Source of the DNA: Cryphonectria parasitica EP155
Lineage: Eukaryota; Ascomycota; Sordariomycetes; Diaporthales; Cryphonectriaceae
Assembly (NCBI RefSeq): GCF_011745365.1
Contig: NW_024468917.1
Location: 558,001-622,000 of the forward strand
Direction: 5' to 3'
Length of the DNA: 64,000 bases
The position numbers and the translations under genes are program-made. The notes below the pieces were generated by a model. That model was not told where the DNA came from. It searched no databases and saw only the letters and a program-made list of their open reading frames with translations. This document shows positions 45,990 through 56,714 of this stretch, in pieces. How positions within the stretch are numbered: position 1 is the stretch's first letter; every line of letters begins with the position of its first letter.

Positions 45990-47187
45990 AACAGAGGAGT
46001 TTTTGGATCGTGATGCGCCCGGTACATGACGTGCGCATCGGCTTTCAGCTGCTTCATAGCGGGCACTGAAATGCAGGGTGCCCGTGCGGCGCGCATCCAC
46101 AAAGGAAGCCACCCAGCCTGTCGATCAGTTCTAAGCTAAATATTGAGGAGGGCATAGGTGCACAACTATCAACAGGTCTCCTCTCCCGAAGCATTGAAGA
46201 GTGCGCGCACTTGGGTATGAATATGGCAAACAGTCATACTGTATGATGCGTTAATTAAAGGGGGAAAAAATGGGGAGAGAAAGATAAGTGTAGAAAACAA
46301 TAAGGACCATACAGGAGAAGAGCTAAGGAAACGGTCTAATCAGTGGAATACTTGGATAGTAATTCCAGATTCAATGCGTGCCGTGTGTCCCGGCGCTCCA
46401 CCCACCCACCCATCGTGCCACCCCACGATTTCCTCGCATCCATTGGGGGAACCAACCGGAGGCGCAGGGGACCCGCAGTAAATAACTTTATTTTGATGAC
46501 ATGTTCATGAGACTGCACGGTGTATTTTGTTTCGCTTGGCTTTGTTTTTTTTTTGAGGATTTTGAAATCTCACACGTTTAAATGATTCGTTTGCCTGAGC
46601 TGGCTGCTGCGCATAATTTACTTAAAGCTGTCATGACCTGGCTTTCTATGACCTTGCTTGGCCTTAAGAGATCCTAGGGCTAGTGACGTCTCGTCCGATA
46701 TTCATATTCAAGTATCCCACCACAACGATCTCATGATCCATTTCACAGATCATTTCCCCTGGCGGGAACATTTCTTGTCTTGTAAGATACTAAATTATCA
46801 CCTTTCAAAGATCCTGAAAGCTCAAAATTTTCTAAATCATCTAGATTGAGCCTACTCGAAAAGGGCCGCCCAAATGCCAGTGTTGCCAACCATCCACGCC
46901 GCCTAAACCATTCAAAACATTACAGCCAAATATCCAACGCCCCAAATCCCGTGGGCATGAATACCCTGTGTTTACCTTGCCTCCTTGCCTCCTTCCCTGA
47001 CGCCATTACCCTTTTTCCTTCCAGCCCTGCTCCCAATAATCAAATACAGGGGGAAAAAAGAAAGAATGGAGAGAAAGGTACGAATTATGTCCAATACGCC
47101 ATGCAGCCCTTGAGCCACCCCTGCAGCGCAGATCCCAAATAGTCACATACGATCATTAACCCATCCAGAATTTTTTTTTTTTTGGGA

Positions 47188-48848
47188 CTACACCCCCGTC
47201 GACATCCAGCCAAACGTGCCTGCTGCAGATATCAGGATCAGAATGGTGAGGATGGACGCGCCAGCCTTGTCTCCGGTCGTTGCTGGCTCAGACGAGCCTG
47301 CAAATTTGTCTGAAGACGCTCCAGCGTTGTTGTTGCCCACACTTGTGCCTCCCGTCGCGTTTGTGAGAGGGGCGCTCACGCCGCTGTCGACCAGCAGAGA
47401 CGATACGGCACCGAGCACATTCATCTGTTGGCCAGCTCCGACGCTATTGTCGAAAGCGCCGCTCGACCACTGGAAGCCGCACTGACGACCTGTACTGCCT
47501 CCAGTGCACTGCTTGATGGCTGCCTCGGTCGATGTCTGCAGCACAGTCATGATCTGGTCGTGAGTGAAGGGGGCCAGCTGGGTGGTCTGGACCATCCACC
47601 GGTGATCGTATCCCTTGAAGCTCAACATATCGGTCGTGCAGGTCATGTGCTGCTCGCAGGAGACCTCGTAGGCGATGTTGTTTGGGAAGAAGACCTTGAT
47701 CGTGGCGTCCAACAGATCCTGGACCCGCTGCTTCCACACAGCATCTTCGGTCTGTGCACCGAAGTCAGCGATACCAACGTATTGCGCATCCGGAAAGTGC
47801 TGGGACTTACAAAGTTGTACATGTGCGCAGCACCAAGGAGGTACACGGCATTATTGTAGGAGAACTGGGCCTTGTTGATGTCCGTACAGTTGGTCTCAAC
47901 GTGGGCACCATCGTAAATGTTGTACTGCGCGTCCATAAAACCAACTCCTGTCACCCAGTCCCAGGTCTTCACCGCCCAGTCGGCATAGGTCTGATTCCCT
48001 GTGTAGCGAGCCAGCCTGGCGCCGAGGTTGAAGAAACAGCCGTTTGCAATGCCTGCGACATGTCAGAACGGACTCGAAGGGCGGCACGAGGTACCACAAG
48101 GGCGCACTCACTGTTTTTGTAATCGTACCCGTTGTTCGACAAGGGAATCTGCCACCGCAAGCCACCATTACATGTGCTATCGTGCCTCGACGGATCGGCT
48201 TGGGTGTTGAAGACAGCCTGTGCAAGCGCTAGCCACTGGGGCTGGTCGGAAGAAGGATTTGGGAAGTTGAGCTCCGCAGCAGTCATCGCAGACATCCCCC
48301 AAAACCCCTGACATGCAAGTTAGCACCCGATACAAGAGAGAGAACGAGTCAAGAAAGAGAGTCACGCACTTGATCGTCATTGCCCAGCGAGGCGGTGACA
48401 TTAGGAGGCATATAATCCTGATTTGGGCCGACCTGGAAGAGCAATGCCTGGGTGACGACGTCGTTGTACGTGGCGTCACCGGTGTAGTGCCAGTATTCGA
48501 CCATAGCGCCCCACAGTGCTCCTGCTTCCCACCAGTAGTAGTCGCCAGCAGGCGGAGGTCCTGGCAGGATCCCAGGGGTCTGACCAGACTGGTTTCCTGT
48601 GTAATAGGCCATAGTATCGTAGGCAAGCTGGGCGGCGGAAGTCTTGATATCGTCTGCGCGTTCAGTGTCAGCAGAAAGAACCACGGCAGCGAGGCAGCGA
48701 GGCAGCGCAGCATCCGAAGCGCTAGACGAAATCACGGGTGGCGATGGCGAGGGCGTTTCCTACCGTTATTTGCAATCGAGTAGGCGGCATTTACGCACGA
48801 GGCGACGAGGGGAAGCGCCACAGCGGCGCGCAGAGTAGAAGGGGCCAT
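47188..48848 (-). CDS. GPI-anchored GH76 mannanase/transglycosidase, Dfg5/Dcw1-like
   Basis: Five exons: 48848-48764, 48653-48370, 48307-48112, 48052-47811 and 47751-47188, all introns GT-AG and short. Product 456 aa. A signal peptide covers residues 1-21 ([21 protein letters not shown]). The GH76 core shows [23 protein letters not shown] and [16 protein letters not shown], where the adjacent aspartates (121-122) are the family's catalytic pair. It continues with [27 protein letters not shown] and [12 protein letters not shown]. The C-terminus is a Ser/Thr/Gly-rich stalk followed by a hydrophobic tail ([19 protein letters not shown]), the GPI-attachment signal. Known role: Dfg5/Dcw1 enzymes process the mannose core of GPI anchors to cross-link proteins to wall glucan. 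Structure appears complete. Confidence 0.95.
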
Positions 48849-50284
48849 GATGGAAGAACCAGGCTGGGATCCTGGGGAAACGAGCGGCAGATGTTTATCA
48901 CGATCCAAGAAAGTCCTCTCCTCGAGGCGCGGTAGAAATGGAGGAGCCAGTCACGAGAATTGGCGACAAGGCTGCGGTCTGCCGGATATTCCAGAAGTTA
49001 AAGAGTTCGCTGAGGGAGGAGTCGTCAGGACGTGCGCATGTGCTGGCGATATCCAAGAGAGAAAGAAAAGAAAACAACCCGGATAAGGCGATGACGATTA
49101 ATGAAGATTGTGGGCGTGCAAACGACAGGGGGAGCCGACGTTGAGATGATCGTGCCAGATGGATGTGGGGTGTGTTAAAACACGCACGCGATGTGGGCAC
49201 CTTTTGCTTGGGGGTTGGAAGGAAGAAGAGAAAGAGGAGCAAGGCCCAGAGTTTCGGCAGAGGATTCAACAAGAAAAGGGGAAGACTGCTAGCGTCGATG
49301 GTGATGGAGGGTCAGCTGGAACTGTTTTGGTGCTCTTGGCACTGATGGTGTGGTTGGTTGCGGCAGGGCGGCGGCGACGGCATGGGCAAAAAGGCGAATA
49401 TCAATAATAACAATAGCTTGTACTGGCGCTCTTGGGGTTCTGGAATTTGGGAACCCAACACAGCTAACCTTAAATTTTGGCTCCCAAATAAGGTATTGGA
49501 TGACCTGAGCATCACCCGCACCCGATACATGGTACAAGCAAGTTTCGTGTTCCCATGGCACAACTATGCTGCTTGTATCCAAAGCACATGGCTGACCTCC
49601 CTTACCCTCCCTTCCCCAGCTCACCACATTGCATCGCATTGCATAACATCTCAACCATAATTTCTGCTGAGTACTTGCTAAATCTACATGCATGAAAACA
49701 TTATTGATGCTTAAAAACATGAGACAGATCACCCCATCCAGTACATTCCCAGATCATCAAACATCATGCCAAATACAGGGATACCATGTCTCAGCACCCT
49801 CCATATACCCGGTTTGATCAAAGCTACCCCAGAATTGGTTGGTGGATTCTTCCCTCTTGTCCTGATCCCTGCACCTGCTCCTGCACCTGCACCTGCACCT
49901 GCACACTTGACCGCTGGGAATTTTAGCCCCCTCTTCCTCTGTTCCCCACCACCAACCTCCATGAAATACAAAGATGTTAAGAAATGACACCCCATCTGTG
50001 ACCCTACCGATGACGCTCCCATGTTGATCTCGATGCTTGCCATGGTCTACTTTCTCTACTACTTCCAGGAGGCGTTCAACCTCCTACCCTGCTGACACAT
50101 GTTCATACTGTTTGCTTGCGATCCCTTGGACCACATTGGCGCCTGGAGTCATCCTCGCCGCTGCCACTTCTTGACACAAAATCCTCCTCGAAATGACCGC
50201 GAGCTGGTTCTGCAGTCTGCCAGCCATCGATGCCACTTCTAAGAACTTCAAACTCACGGGAGGAGAGTCTGATTGGGTTCTTTG
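48849..50284. other. Intergenic spacer
   Basis: Upstream region of the GH76 gene and DNA around the phosphoesterase relic's decayed 3' end. Holds the hexamer repeat at 49869-49905. No supportable gene. Confidence 0.5.
49869..49905. repeat. Imperfect (CTGCAC)n hexamer repeat
   Basis: Six CTGCAC-type units, one carrying CTGCTC, in gene-free DNA. Confidence 0.7.
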
Positions 50285-51345
50285 AGGTATTGCTTCCAAC
50301 CCTAGGCAAAGGTGGTGTGTCTGGTGCTATGGGAAGCTCGATGTCCACCAGAAACGGCCACTATCCTGCAGGTCATTATCAAATGTCTGGACTGCTGCAT
50401 TGACAAACAGGGTTTGGCTTTCCTTTTAAAACTGGTAATTCGTCTGCCGCAAGGTGACTGTGTGGCGGCACTACGCATGGATCAGTATCTCCGGGAGACG
50501 ATATTGTCGAGGCTCTGTAAGCTGCCTCATTTGGATGAGGAGCGGGTCTGAGCAGGTCGACTCTGCCATACTCATCCACTGTGCTCTCCTTCCAGTTGAC
50601 AACAGTCGCGCCCCAGCCGGGCTGGTTGTGCCCGAGGCAGCGCAGGCGGGGTCGGGATACGGCGACGGCGTCACGCAGCGCCTGACATTCTCTTTAACTC
50701 GTCCGTTCAAAATTTTTGGACGGATTCTAGGCTCATCGATGGGGTCGTGCAGACGCAGAGGCGGACCGTGCGTGATCACCATGTCGACTTCAGAGATGAC
50801 CACCTTGTTCACCGCAGTCAGCATCTGCTACATGCTACAAAAGCCTAGGGGGGGAGAAATTCTCAGGCCAAGTTAGAATATGTGCGAGTCTTTCACCTTG
50901 TACCTGAAACCCGGAGCAGATATCCCTCGGTCGGGTGTCTGGCTGGCGTATATCTTCAGCTCCGTCCCGTTGGCCAGCCGAAAATCGTTTTGTCCCCCTT
51001 CAAGGTATAGAATGTTGTTGTCCTTGAAAGTGGTCTAGGGCCATCTCCTTTGTCGATGTATGCCTATAGGCGTTGTGCCGCCGGAAACAACTGTCGGCTC
51101 CCTTCACGTCGTGGGCGTCAAGCAGTATCCAATCGAGATTGCCTGCAATCGCCAGCTTCCGGCATGCTTCGATCTGAGTAATATTGGCAGCCGTGAGCTT
51201 GAACTCCCCGAACCTGCTCACGTGCGAAAGGTCCCTACAGAAAATGGCGACGTCGAAGCGGCCGGGTGGCACCGAAAGGTCCTGTCTGTGAGTGTCCGAC
51301 ACGACGAGAAAGCGCGTTGGGATGAGGTTGGGGGGTTGTGAGCGA
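50285..51345 (-). pseudogene. Decayed calcineurin-like phosphoesterase gene
   Basis: Reading the minus strand from 51345, pieces of a metallophosphoesterase appear in order but in different frames. They are RFLVVSDTH (51325-51297), a degraded GD motif (CRDLSH), IAGNLD where GNHD is expected, then after a frame jump near 51020 LYLEGGQNDFRLANGTELK and YASQTP. A 52-bp intron-like segment with a TTCTAAC branch signal and a CCTAG end (about 50922-50848) follows. Next are VDMVITHGPP and, after another shift near 50690, CLGHNQPGWGATVVNW in place of GHIHxGWGA. Beyond further shifts come TLFVNAAVQT and DIELPIAPDTPPLPR. The motif order SDTH, GD, GNHD, THGPP, GHxH is that of the family. At least four frame breaks, plus His-to-Leu in GNHD and His-to-Gln in GHxH, make an active product very unlikely. 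End points are approximate. Confidence 0.82.
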
Positions 51346-52778
51346 TATCAGCGCAGACAGAGGTGTAGTCTTTGGGGTCGTCAACGTTGGCAGGATAGCT
51401 TCATGAGCAGATGTTGATCAGTGTTCTGTCGACACTAGAAGATGGTCTCGAAGTCCAGGTTGGGTTCCATTCAGATGTTTGGGGCTTTTGTTCCACACAG
51501 CTACGGATGGTGCTCACTTCAAAGTTTACATGCATGAAGAGGAAGGTCAACTCAGTTACTTACTCAGCTTCCCTGGCAAGAAGACTACTTTTATCTCAGG
51601 TGGGACTGCCAGTCAAGTGCGTTGAGGACACTGTGAAGAACTAACTACGATAATACAATGGGCTCCTGCCTGAACAGCAGCACTAATATGAGTGATGTCG
51701 AGCTTCTCTCTGGCCGGGGCTCAGACACCAAAGACAAACCTGACCCTTTTGAATCGACTCGTCCATCATACAAGCTTTATACCCCCCTTGGGTTCTTGAA
51801 AACAATATTCTTTGCGCGTGATCAAGTCATCCCTTTCCCGCCAACATTCTTTGTCTCGAAGGAGGTGTGGTGTGGTAGTGCGCAATGATTAACACTGCAG
51901 GCTCATAGTGATTATCGCTAGAGCCTTGTTCTGGGCTATATCAATCTCCAGCGAGGTGTGTTCTCAGGTGTTGTACCAGTAGTATTGACCCACTAAAAAG
52001 CGAGCTCTGGACCCTAGAATTAGCCCACTGCATATACTGTTATGCAGGAGATAAGTACTAAACAGGGTATAGAAATCAGTATGCGTCTCCCCTTCTTATT
52101 GCCTCGCTCAGCTTGAAGTCAACAAAATTTACATTTCTTCGCTTTTACATATGGCACAAGACATCTATTGAATAGCAGTTGCTTCATCCAGCTTGTATGC
52201 TGTATAACCGGACTAACCAGTAGAATCTGCCGAACGCGTCAGCTCTGTTTGCCAATCCGGCACTCGGCTTGCCTATCTCTAACGCATATGTAATTGCCAG
52301 CCATCAAAACAAGCAATTCAGCGGCTATGATGAACTCACGCTATGTTGAACCCCAGACATATCTCCCGCTGGTGCGCCAGAATCACCTGTTGAGCAACAA
52401 AAGTAGCTTTGTGCGACAGGTGCTCCTGAATTAAACTTTTTCCTGTCTTCAGTTCTGAGTTCCGGCTTGTCGGAGGGAGGGGCAGATCTTCCACTACTTA
52501 AGCATTTCTGTCTTAGGCGATCATCCCGCCCGGAAACTCGTCACATCATCATCATCATCATCATCACATCATCAGGGCCTCCTCGTCTCCCTGGATTAAT
52601 TCTGGACACGCAACTGAGAGTGTGCATCGTCTTTTGTCAAGCGATCCACGAATCAGGAAGTGTGTGGGGGCACTCCTCCTCAATCATATGAAATAGAATA
52701 TACAAACCCACATAACAACTGTTCGCTGGCGGTCTTTTGACGTCCTCGTCACTGAAAATCTACTTAACATCAGCGACG
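51346..52778. other. Spacer upstream of the FluG-like gene
   Basis: Contains a (CAT)n run at 52544-52565 and an open frame at 51658-51888 (plus, MGSCLNSSTNMSDVELL) that I could not support as a gene. Nothing else recognised. Confidence 0.5.
52544..52565. repeat. (CAT)7 microsatellite
   Basis: Seven CAT units about 215 bp upstream of the FluG-like start codon. Confidence 0.7.
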
Positions 52779-55754
52779 ATGGCGTCCACCGCCACATCCA
52801 TCTCCCCAGCCGGCACGGGCGTCGTCACCAGGGCCCAGCTCGCCGAGGTGGTCAGGGCCATCCGAAAATGCCCCATCATTGACAACCACGCGCACCCGCT
52901 CCTCAAGCCCGACTCGCTCGCCAAGCACCCCCTCCTGGCCATCACCACCGAGGCCGCGGGCGACGCCATCTACGCCACCTCCACCAGCCTGGCCCACATC
53001 CGCGGCGTCCGGCAGCTCGCGCACGTGCTCGGCTGCGGCCAGACCTGGGAGGCCGTCGTCGCCGCCATCGAGCAGAGGCGCTTCGACGACTACGACGAGT
53101 GGATCGGCGAGTGCCTGCAGGGGGTGCAGACGATCCTGGTGGACGACGGCCTCGACGCCGCCGAGGAGGTGCAGGACTATGCCTGGCACGACGCCTTCAC
53201 GCGCAGCGCCTGCAAGCGCATCGTGCGCCTCGAGGCCGTCGCGGGCCGCATCGTGCACAGGTTTGCGCTGGCGTTCCGGGACGAGGGCGAGGACCTGGAG
53301 GAGCTGTTCGACAAGGCCGTCGAGGAGTTCGAGGTGGAGATCCGCGAGGCCATCGCGGACCCCGAGGTCGTGGGGTTCAAGTCTGTCATCTGCTACCGCA
53401 CGGGGCTCGACATCCCTGCCGCGGTGGACGTCACGCTCGCGAAGAGGTCGTTTGACGAGCTGGTGTCGGACTATGCGGGCCACACGACCGGGCTGGCGAG
53501 GATACAGCACCCTGGGCTGAATGACCTCCTCGTCCATAGGACTGCGGCGCTCATCAGTGAGATGCCGGGCCATCACAAGAAGCCGATCCAGTTCCATACG
53601 GGGTTGGGGGATAACGACATCACGCTGGCCAAGTCGTCGCCTAGCCATCTGCAGGACTTTATTCGGACGTATCCCACGGTCCCGATCGTGCTGCTTCATG
53701 CGAGTTATCCTTTTACGCGGGAGCTTGGGTATCTGGCTACTGTGTATTCCAATGTCTATGCTGTATGCAGGTTTTTCACTCCCCTCCCCCCCCCCTTTTT
53801 TTTATGTCCAAGCCTTTTTCCGACATTGACACGCAAACTCGCAACAGGACATTGGTGAGATCTTTCCCTTTGTGAGCAAAGATGGGCAGGAAAAGGCCGT
53901 TCGCCAGATTCTAGAACTCTGTCCGTGGTCCAAGATCCTCTGGAGCACTGACGGTAAGTAGCTTGATCCGATCTCCCTCCTCCCTCCTCCCTTGATCTCT
54001 TGATCCGATACTAAACATCTCTATACGGCATGCAGGTCATTGGTTCCCTGAGACATACCTTCTGGCTATCCTGCAGGTCCGGGAAGTGCTTGAATCAGTA
54101 CGCCAGTCTCTCATTGACATGTTTCCCAGTTGTTTCGTCCTGTCACATGACTGACTGATCAATTCAGGTTCTCTGTGAGTATGTTCGCAGGGGAGCCATC
54201 AGTTGGAAGGCCGCCATCAAGCTGGCAAAAGACGTTCTCTTCGGCAACTCCAACAAGCTGTACCACCTCGAGCTCGACTTCACAGAGTGGGGAGAGACAA
54301 CAGACAACGAAGGCGACGTGGAGATGGAACTGGAAGAAACCGACCTCGACATCTTCACTCGCTTTCTTCGAGGCAAGCAGGCCCCCGACTTTGTGCGCAT
54401 CTCATGGACAGACACGGTCGCCTTTCCACGCATGAGGATGATCCCTTTCCGGAAATTCATCACATCCCTAGAGGAAGGGAGGCGCACCGATATTGGCATC
54501 ACAAAAGCAGTCTTCGGACTTCTGCAGCACGACTGGATAGCGCCCGGCTTCAGCGCAACGGGCGAGTACAGACTGCACCCAGATTTCTCGTCCCTTCGAG
54601 CTGGGCCGATCCCAGGGCATGTCAGCATGTACGGCGAATTCAGGGAGAAGGACAGCTCGACGGTCCCTCTCTGCCCGAGAACACAGCTACAGAGGGCACA
54701 AGAGCTCGGCGCACAACAAGGCCTTGCCTTTCTCGTCGGTTTCGAGATCGAGTTCGTGCTCCTCGAGAGGGCCGACACCAAGTCGAGCCCTTCTTGCTAC
54801 CAGGCCCTCACCAACGATGGCCATTCCTGGTCCACCTCGCGCTTTTTTGCAGACCCAAAAATCTCCAAACTCCTTGCCGACATTGTCAGGACCCTCGAGT
54901 CCATGGACATATTTGTCGAGCAGATCCACCCCGAGAGCGCACCGGGTCAGTTTGAGCTCGTCCTGCCTTCTTTACCGCCGGTGGCTGCGGTCGACACGCT
55001 CTTGCACACGAGAGAGGTGATTGCTGCCATGGCTATCGCCGCGGGTTACAAGTTTACCCTGCACCCAAAACCCTTTGCGGAGGCATGTGGCACGGCGGCG
55101 CATGCGCACATTTCCATATCCTCCGCCGGCGGGGGAGGCGTCAGGAAGGAGGTGTATGAGCCGTTTTATGCTGGGATACTAAAACACCTGCGAGGCATTG
55201 CAGCGTTCACTTGTAGCAATCCTGCCAGCTACGAGCGAGTGGCTGATGGGGTGTGGGCGGGTGGAAGGTCGGTCTCTTCCCAGCCTCACGCAGGCTCTTT
55301 GTCGTCTGAACAAACTTGAAAGGCATGAAAACTGACACAGACCAGATGGGTGACCTGGGGCACCCAAAACCGAGAAACGCCGCTGCGCAAGATCGAAGAC
55401 AGCCACTGGGAGGTGAAATGCCTCGACGGCCTCGCCAACGCCTACCTGGCCATCGCCGCGCTGCTCCTCGCCGGCATTCATGGTGTCGCGACGGGAGAAG
55501 AGCTGGTCTGGGCGGATTGCGAAATCGACCCGGCGGGCATGACGGACAACGACCGCAGAGAGCTGAGGGTGACAGAGATGCTGCCTGCCAACCTGGAAGA
55601 GGCGCTTGCGGCGCTTGAGGGGAATGAAGAGCTGGTGGAGCTGGTTGGGGCGGAGCTGGTGGAGAAGTATTGCGCAGTCAAGAGGTTTGAGATTAAGTTC
55701 TTACATTCTCTGGATGATGCGAAGAGGAGGGAGTGGATCATGCAACGGTATTGA
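52779..55754 (+). CDS. FluG-like fusion: amidohydrolase domain plus glutamine synthetase catalytic domain
   Basis: Five exons: 52779-53762, 53848-53953, 54036-54097, 54168-55267 and 55346-55754; all introns GT-AG and frame-preserving. Product 886 aa. The N-terminal half is an amidohydrolase-2 type metal hydrolase: PIIDNHAHPLL (H37, H39), PIQFHTGLGDNDI (H273), IVLLHASYPF and ILWSTDG. The C-terminal half is a glutamine-synthetase catalytic domain: FVRISWTD (about 458-465), GFEIEFVLLE (575-584), IHPESAPGQFELVLP (about 637-651), HPKPFAEACGTAAHAHIS and later NRETPLRKI. The architecture matches Aspergillus nidulans FluG, needed for an early developmental signal and conidiation, and other fungal paralogues of unknown role. 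Orthology to FluG itself is not proved; Pezizomycotina carry several such fusions. An N-terminal GS beta-grasp region is not evident, as in FluG. Confidence 0.92.
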
Positions 55755-56000
55755 AGATGCATGGAAAGGGGCCATATTGAGGGCTGCGTTGCAGAAGGAA
55801 AGGGCAAAGGAAGCTAGCTAAGCCCAGGTTCGCTGAAGCTATCTGGGAAGCAGGGCAGGTGCGCCTGCCTGGCACGCACGGGCCGACGAGTCACTGGTCC
55901 TCACACAAACCCAAGGTCAAGTTAGTCGTCAGTCTGGAGAAGGGGAAAAAAGCAATCTCATTGCCAAATGCCATCTGGTTTCCCAGCATCCACACTCGAA

Positions 56001-56714
56001 TTACGTGCTCTCCTTCGCAATTGTTTCCATGGCCTTCACATACTCACCCACCTTCTTGGCCCCAACAAGCGTAAGATCCCTCCGCCGCCCCTCAAACATG
56101 ATATGCGGCACCGAGTCGATCCCGTTCAGAGCAGACTCCCTCAGCAGCGCCTTCAGCTCCATCAAGCCTTCTCCTTCGTCCTCCACCACGACCCTCCTCG
56201 CCTCTCCTTCCTCGATGCCAGCCTCTATGCAAGCTGCAACCAGCGTCTCATGTGAGCTCAGGTCCTTTTCCTCTTCAAAGTACATCCTGTACAGCGCGTC
56301 CACGATCCGGCTCGCCCTCGTCTGCCCCTGCTGTGCCTCGCCTTTGCCGACGTCCCCATCTGCATCCACCTCCTGGAAATACTGCACCACCCGATGCGCC
56401 TGCAGCGTATCCCCCACCAACCCGCCAAACCGAAACTCAATCCCCTCCTCCCGCCCAAGCTCCTCCATCGCCCCCACAAACGCCGCCGTCCGCTCCTCGG
56501 AGCCGAGGTATTTAGTGTCCCTATACCAGGCGTGCTTGTCCTGCGCGGGGCCGAAGGCTGGGTAGAGCTGGTGCGGGAGGATGTGCAGGTGGAAGGCTGC
56601 TTTGGTGGTTGTGTCTTGGGGGAGCTGGGTGAGCGCTGTTTCTAGGCGTTTCTTGGCTAGGTAGGTCCAGGGGCAGACGAGGTCTAAGGTGAAGGTGATT
56701 TGGGAATTGTACAT
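56001..56714 (-). CDS. DsbA-family (FrnE-like) thioredoxin-fold protein
   Basis: Single exon, 237 aa from ATG 56714; an in-frame ATG at 56804 would add 30 residues without family similarity. The chain starts QITFTLDLVCPWTYLAKKRLE, where the canonical CPxC active site reads CPWT (C14, T17), as in many FrnE/2-hydroxychromene isomerase-like members that keep only the first cysteine. Other family marks: HILPHQLYPAF, a long helical insert, LQAHRVVQYFQE, ALYRMYFEEEKDLSSHETLVA (the FF..G.DIS..E.L motif) and the cis-proline region GIDSVPHIMFEGR (V-P). Such proteins act as glutathione- or thiol-linked oxidoreductases or isomerases; no signal peptide is seen, so it is cytosolic. It converges with the FluG-like gene, with 246 bp between the stops. 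Confidence 0.92.
   Translation of the reverse strand: MYNSQITFTLDLVCPWTYLAKKRLETALTQLPQDTTTKAAFHLHILPHQLYPAFGPAQDKHAWYRDTKYLGSEERTAAFVGAMEELGREEGIEFRFGGLVGDTLQAHRVVQYFQEVDADGDVGKGEAQQGQTRASRIVDALYRMYFEEEKDLSSHETLVAACIEAGIEEGEARRVVVEDEGEGLMELKALLRESALNGIDSVPHIMFEGRRRDLTLVGAKKVGEYVKAMETIAKEST

Larger units (their letters stand above)
44120..47187. other. 3-kb gene-poor spacer
   Basis: Between the protease and GH76 genes. Contains GA-rich leader sequence near 44195-44265, a second copy of the telomere-like 13-mer at 45148-45160, (AG)11 at 45609-45630 and the C11G9 palindrome at 45970-45989. No supportable gene. Confidence 0.5.

Noticed and set aside
50285..51345. An intact, multi-intron phosphoesterase gene
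   Set aside because: Several frame breaks have no splice signals, and two metal-site histidines are replaced, so splicing alone cannot rescue it.
51658..51888. 76-codon open frame MGSCLNSSTNMSDVELL
   Set aside because: Reasonable composition but no family, no splice partners found and next to decayed DNA; could be a remnant, not supportable.
52770..53699. 309-codon open frame on the minus strand
   Set aside because: Antisense shadow of exon 1 of the FluG-like gene.
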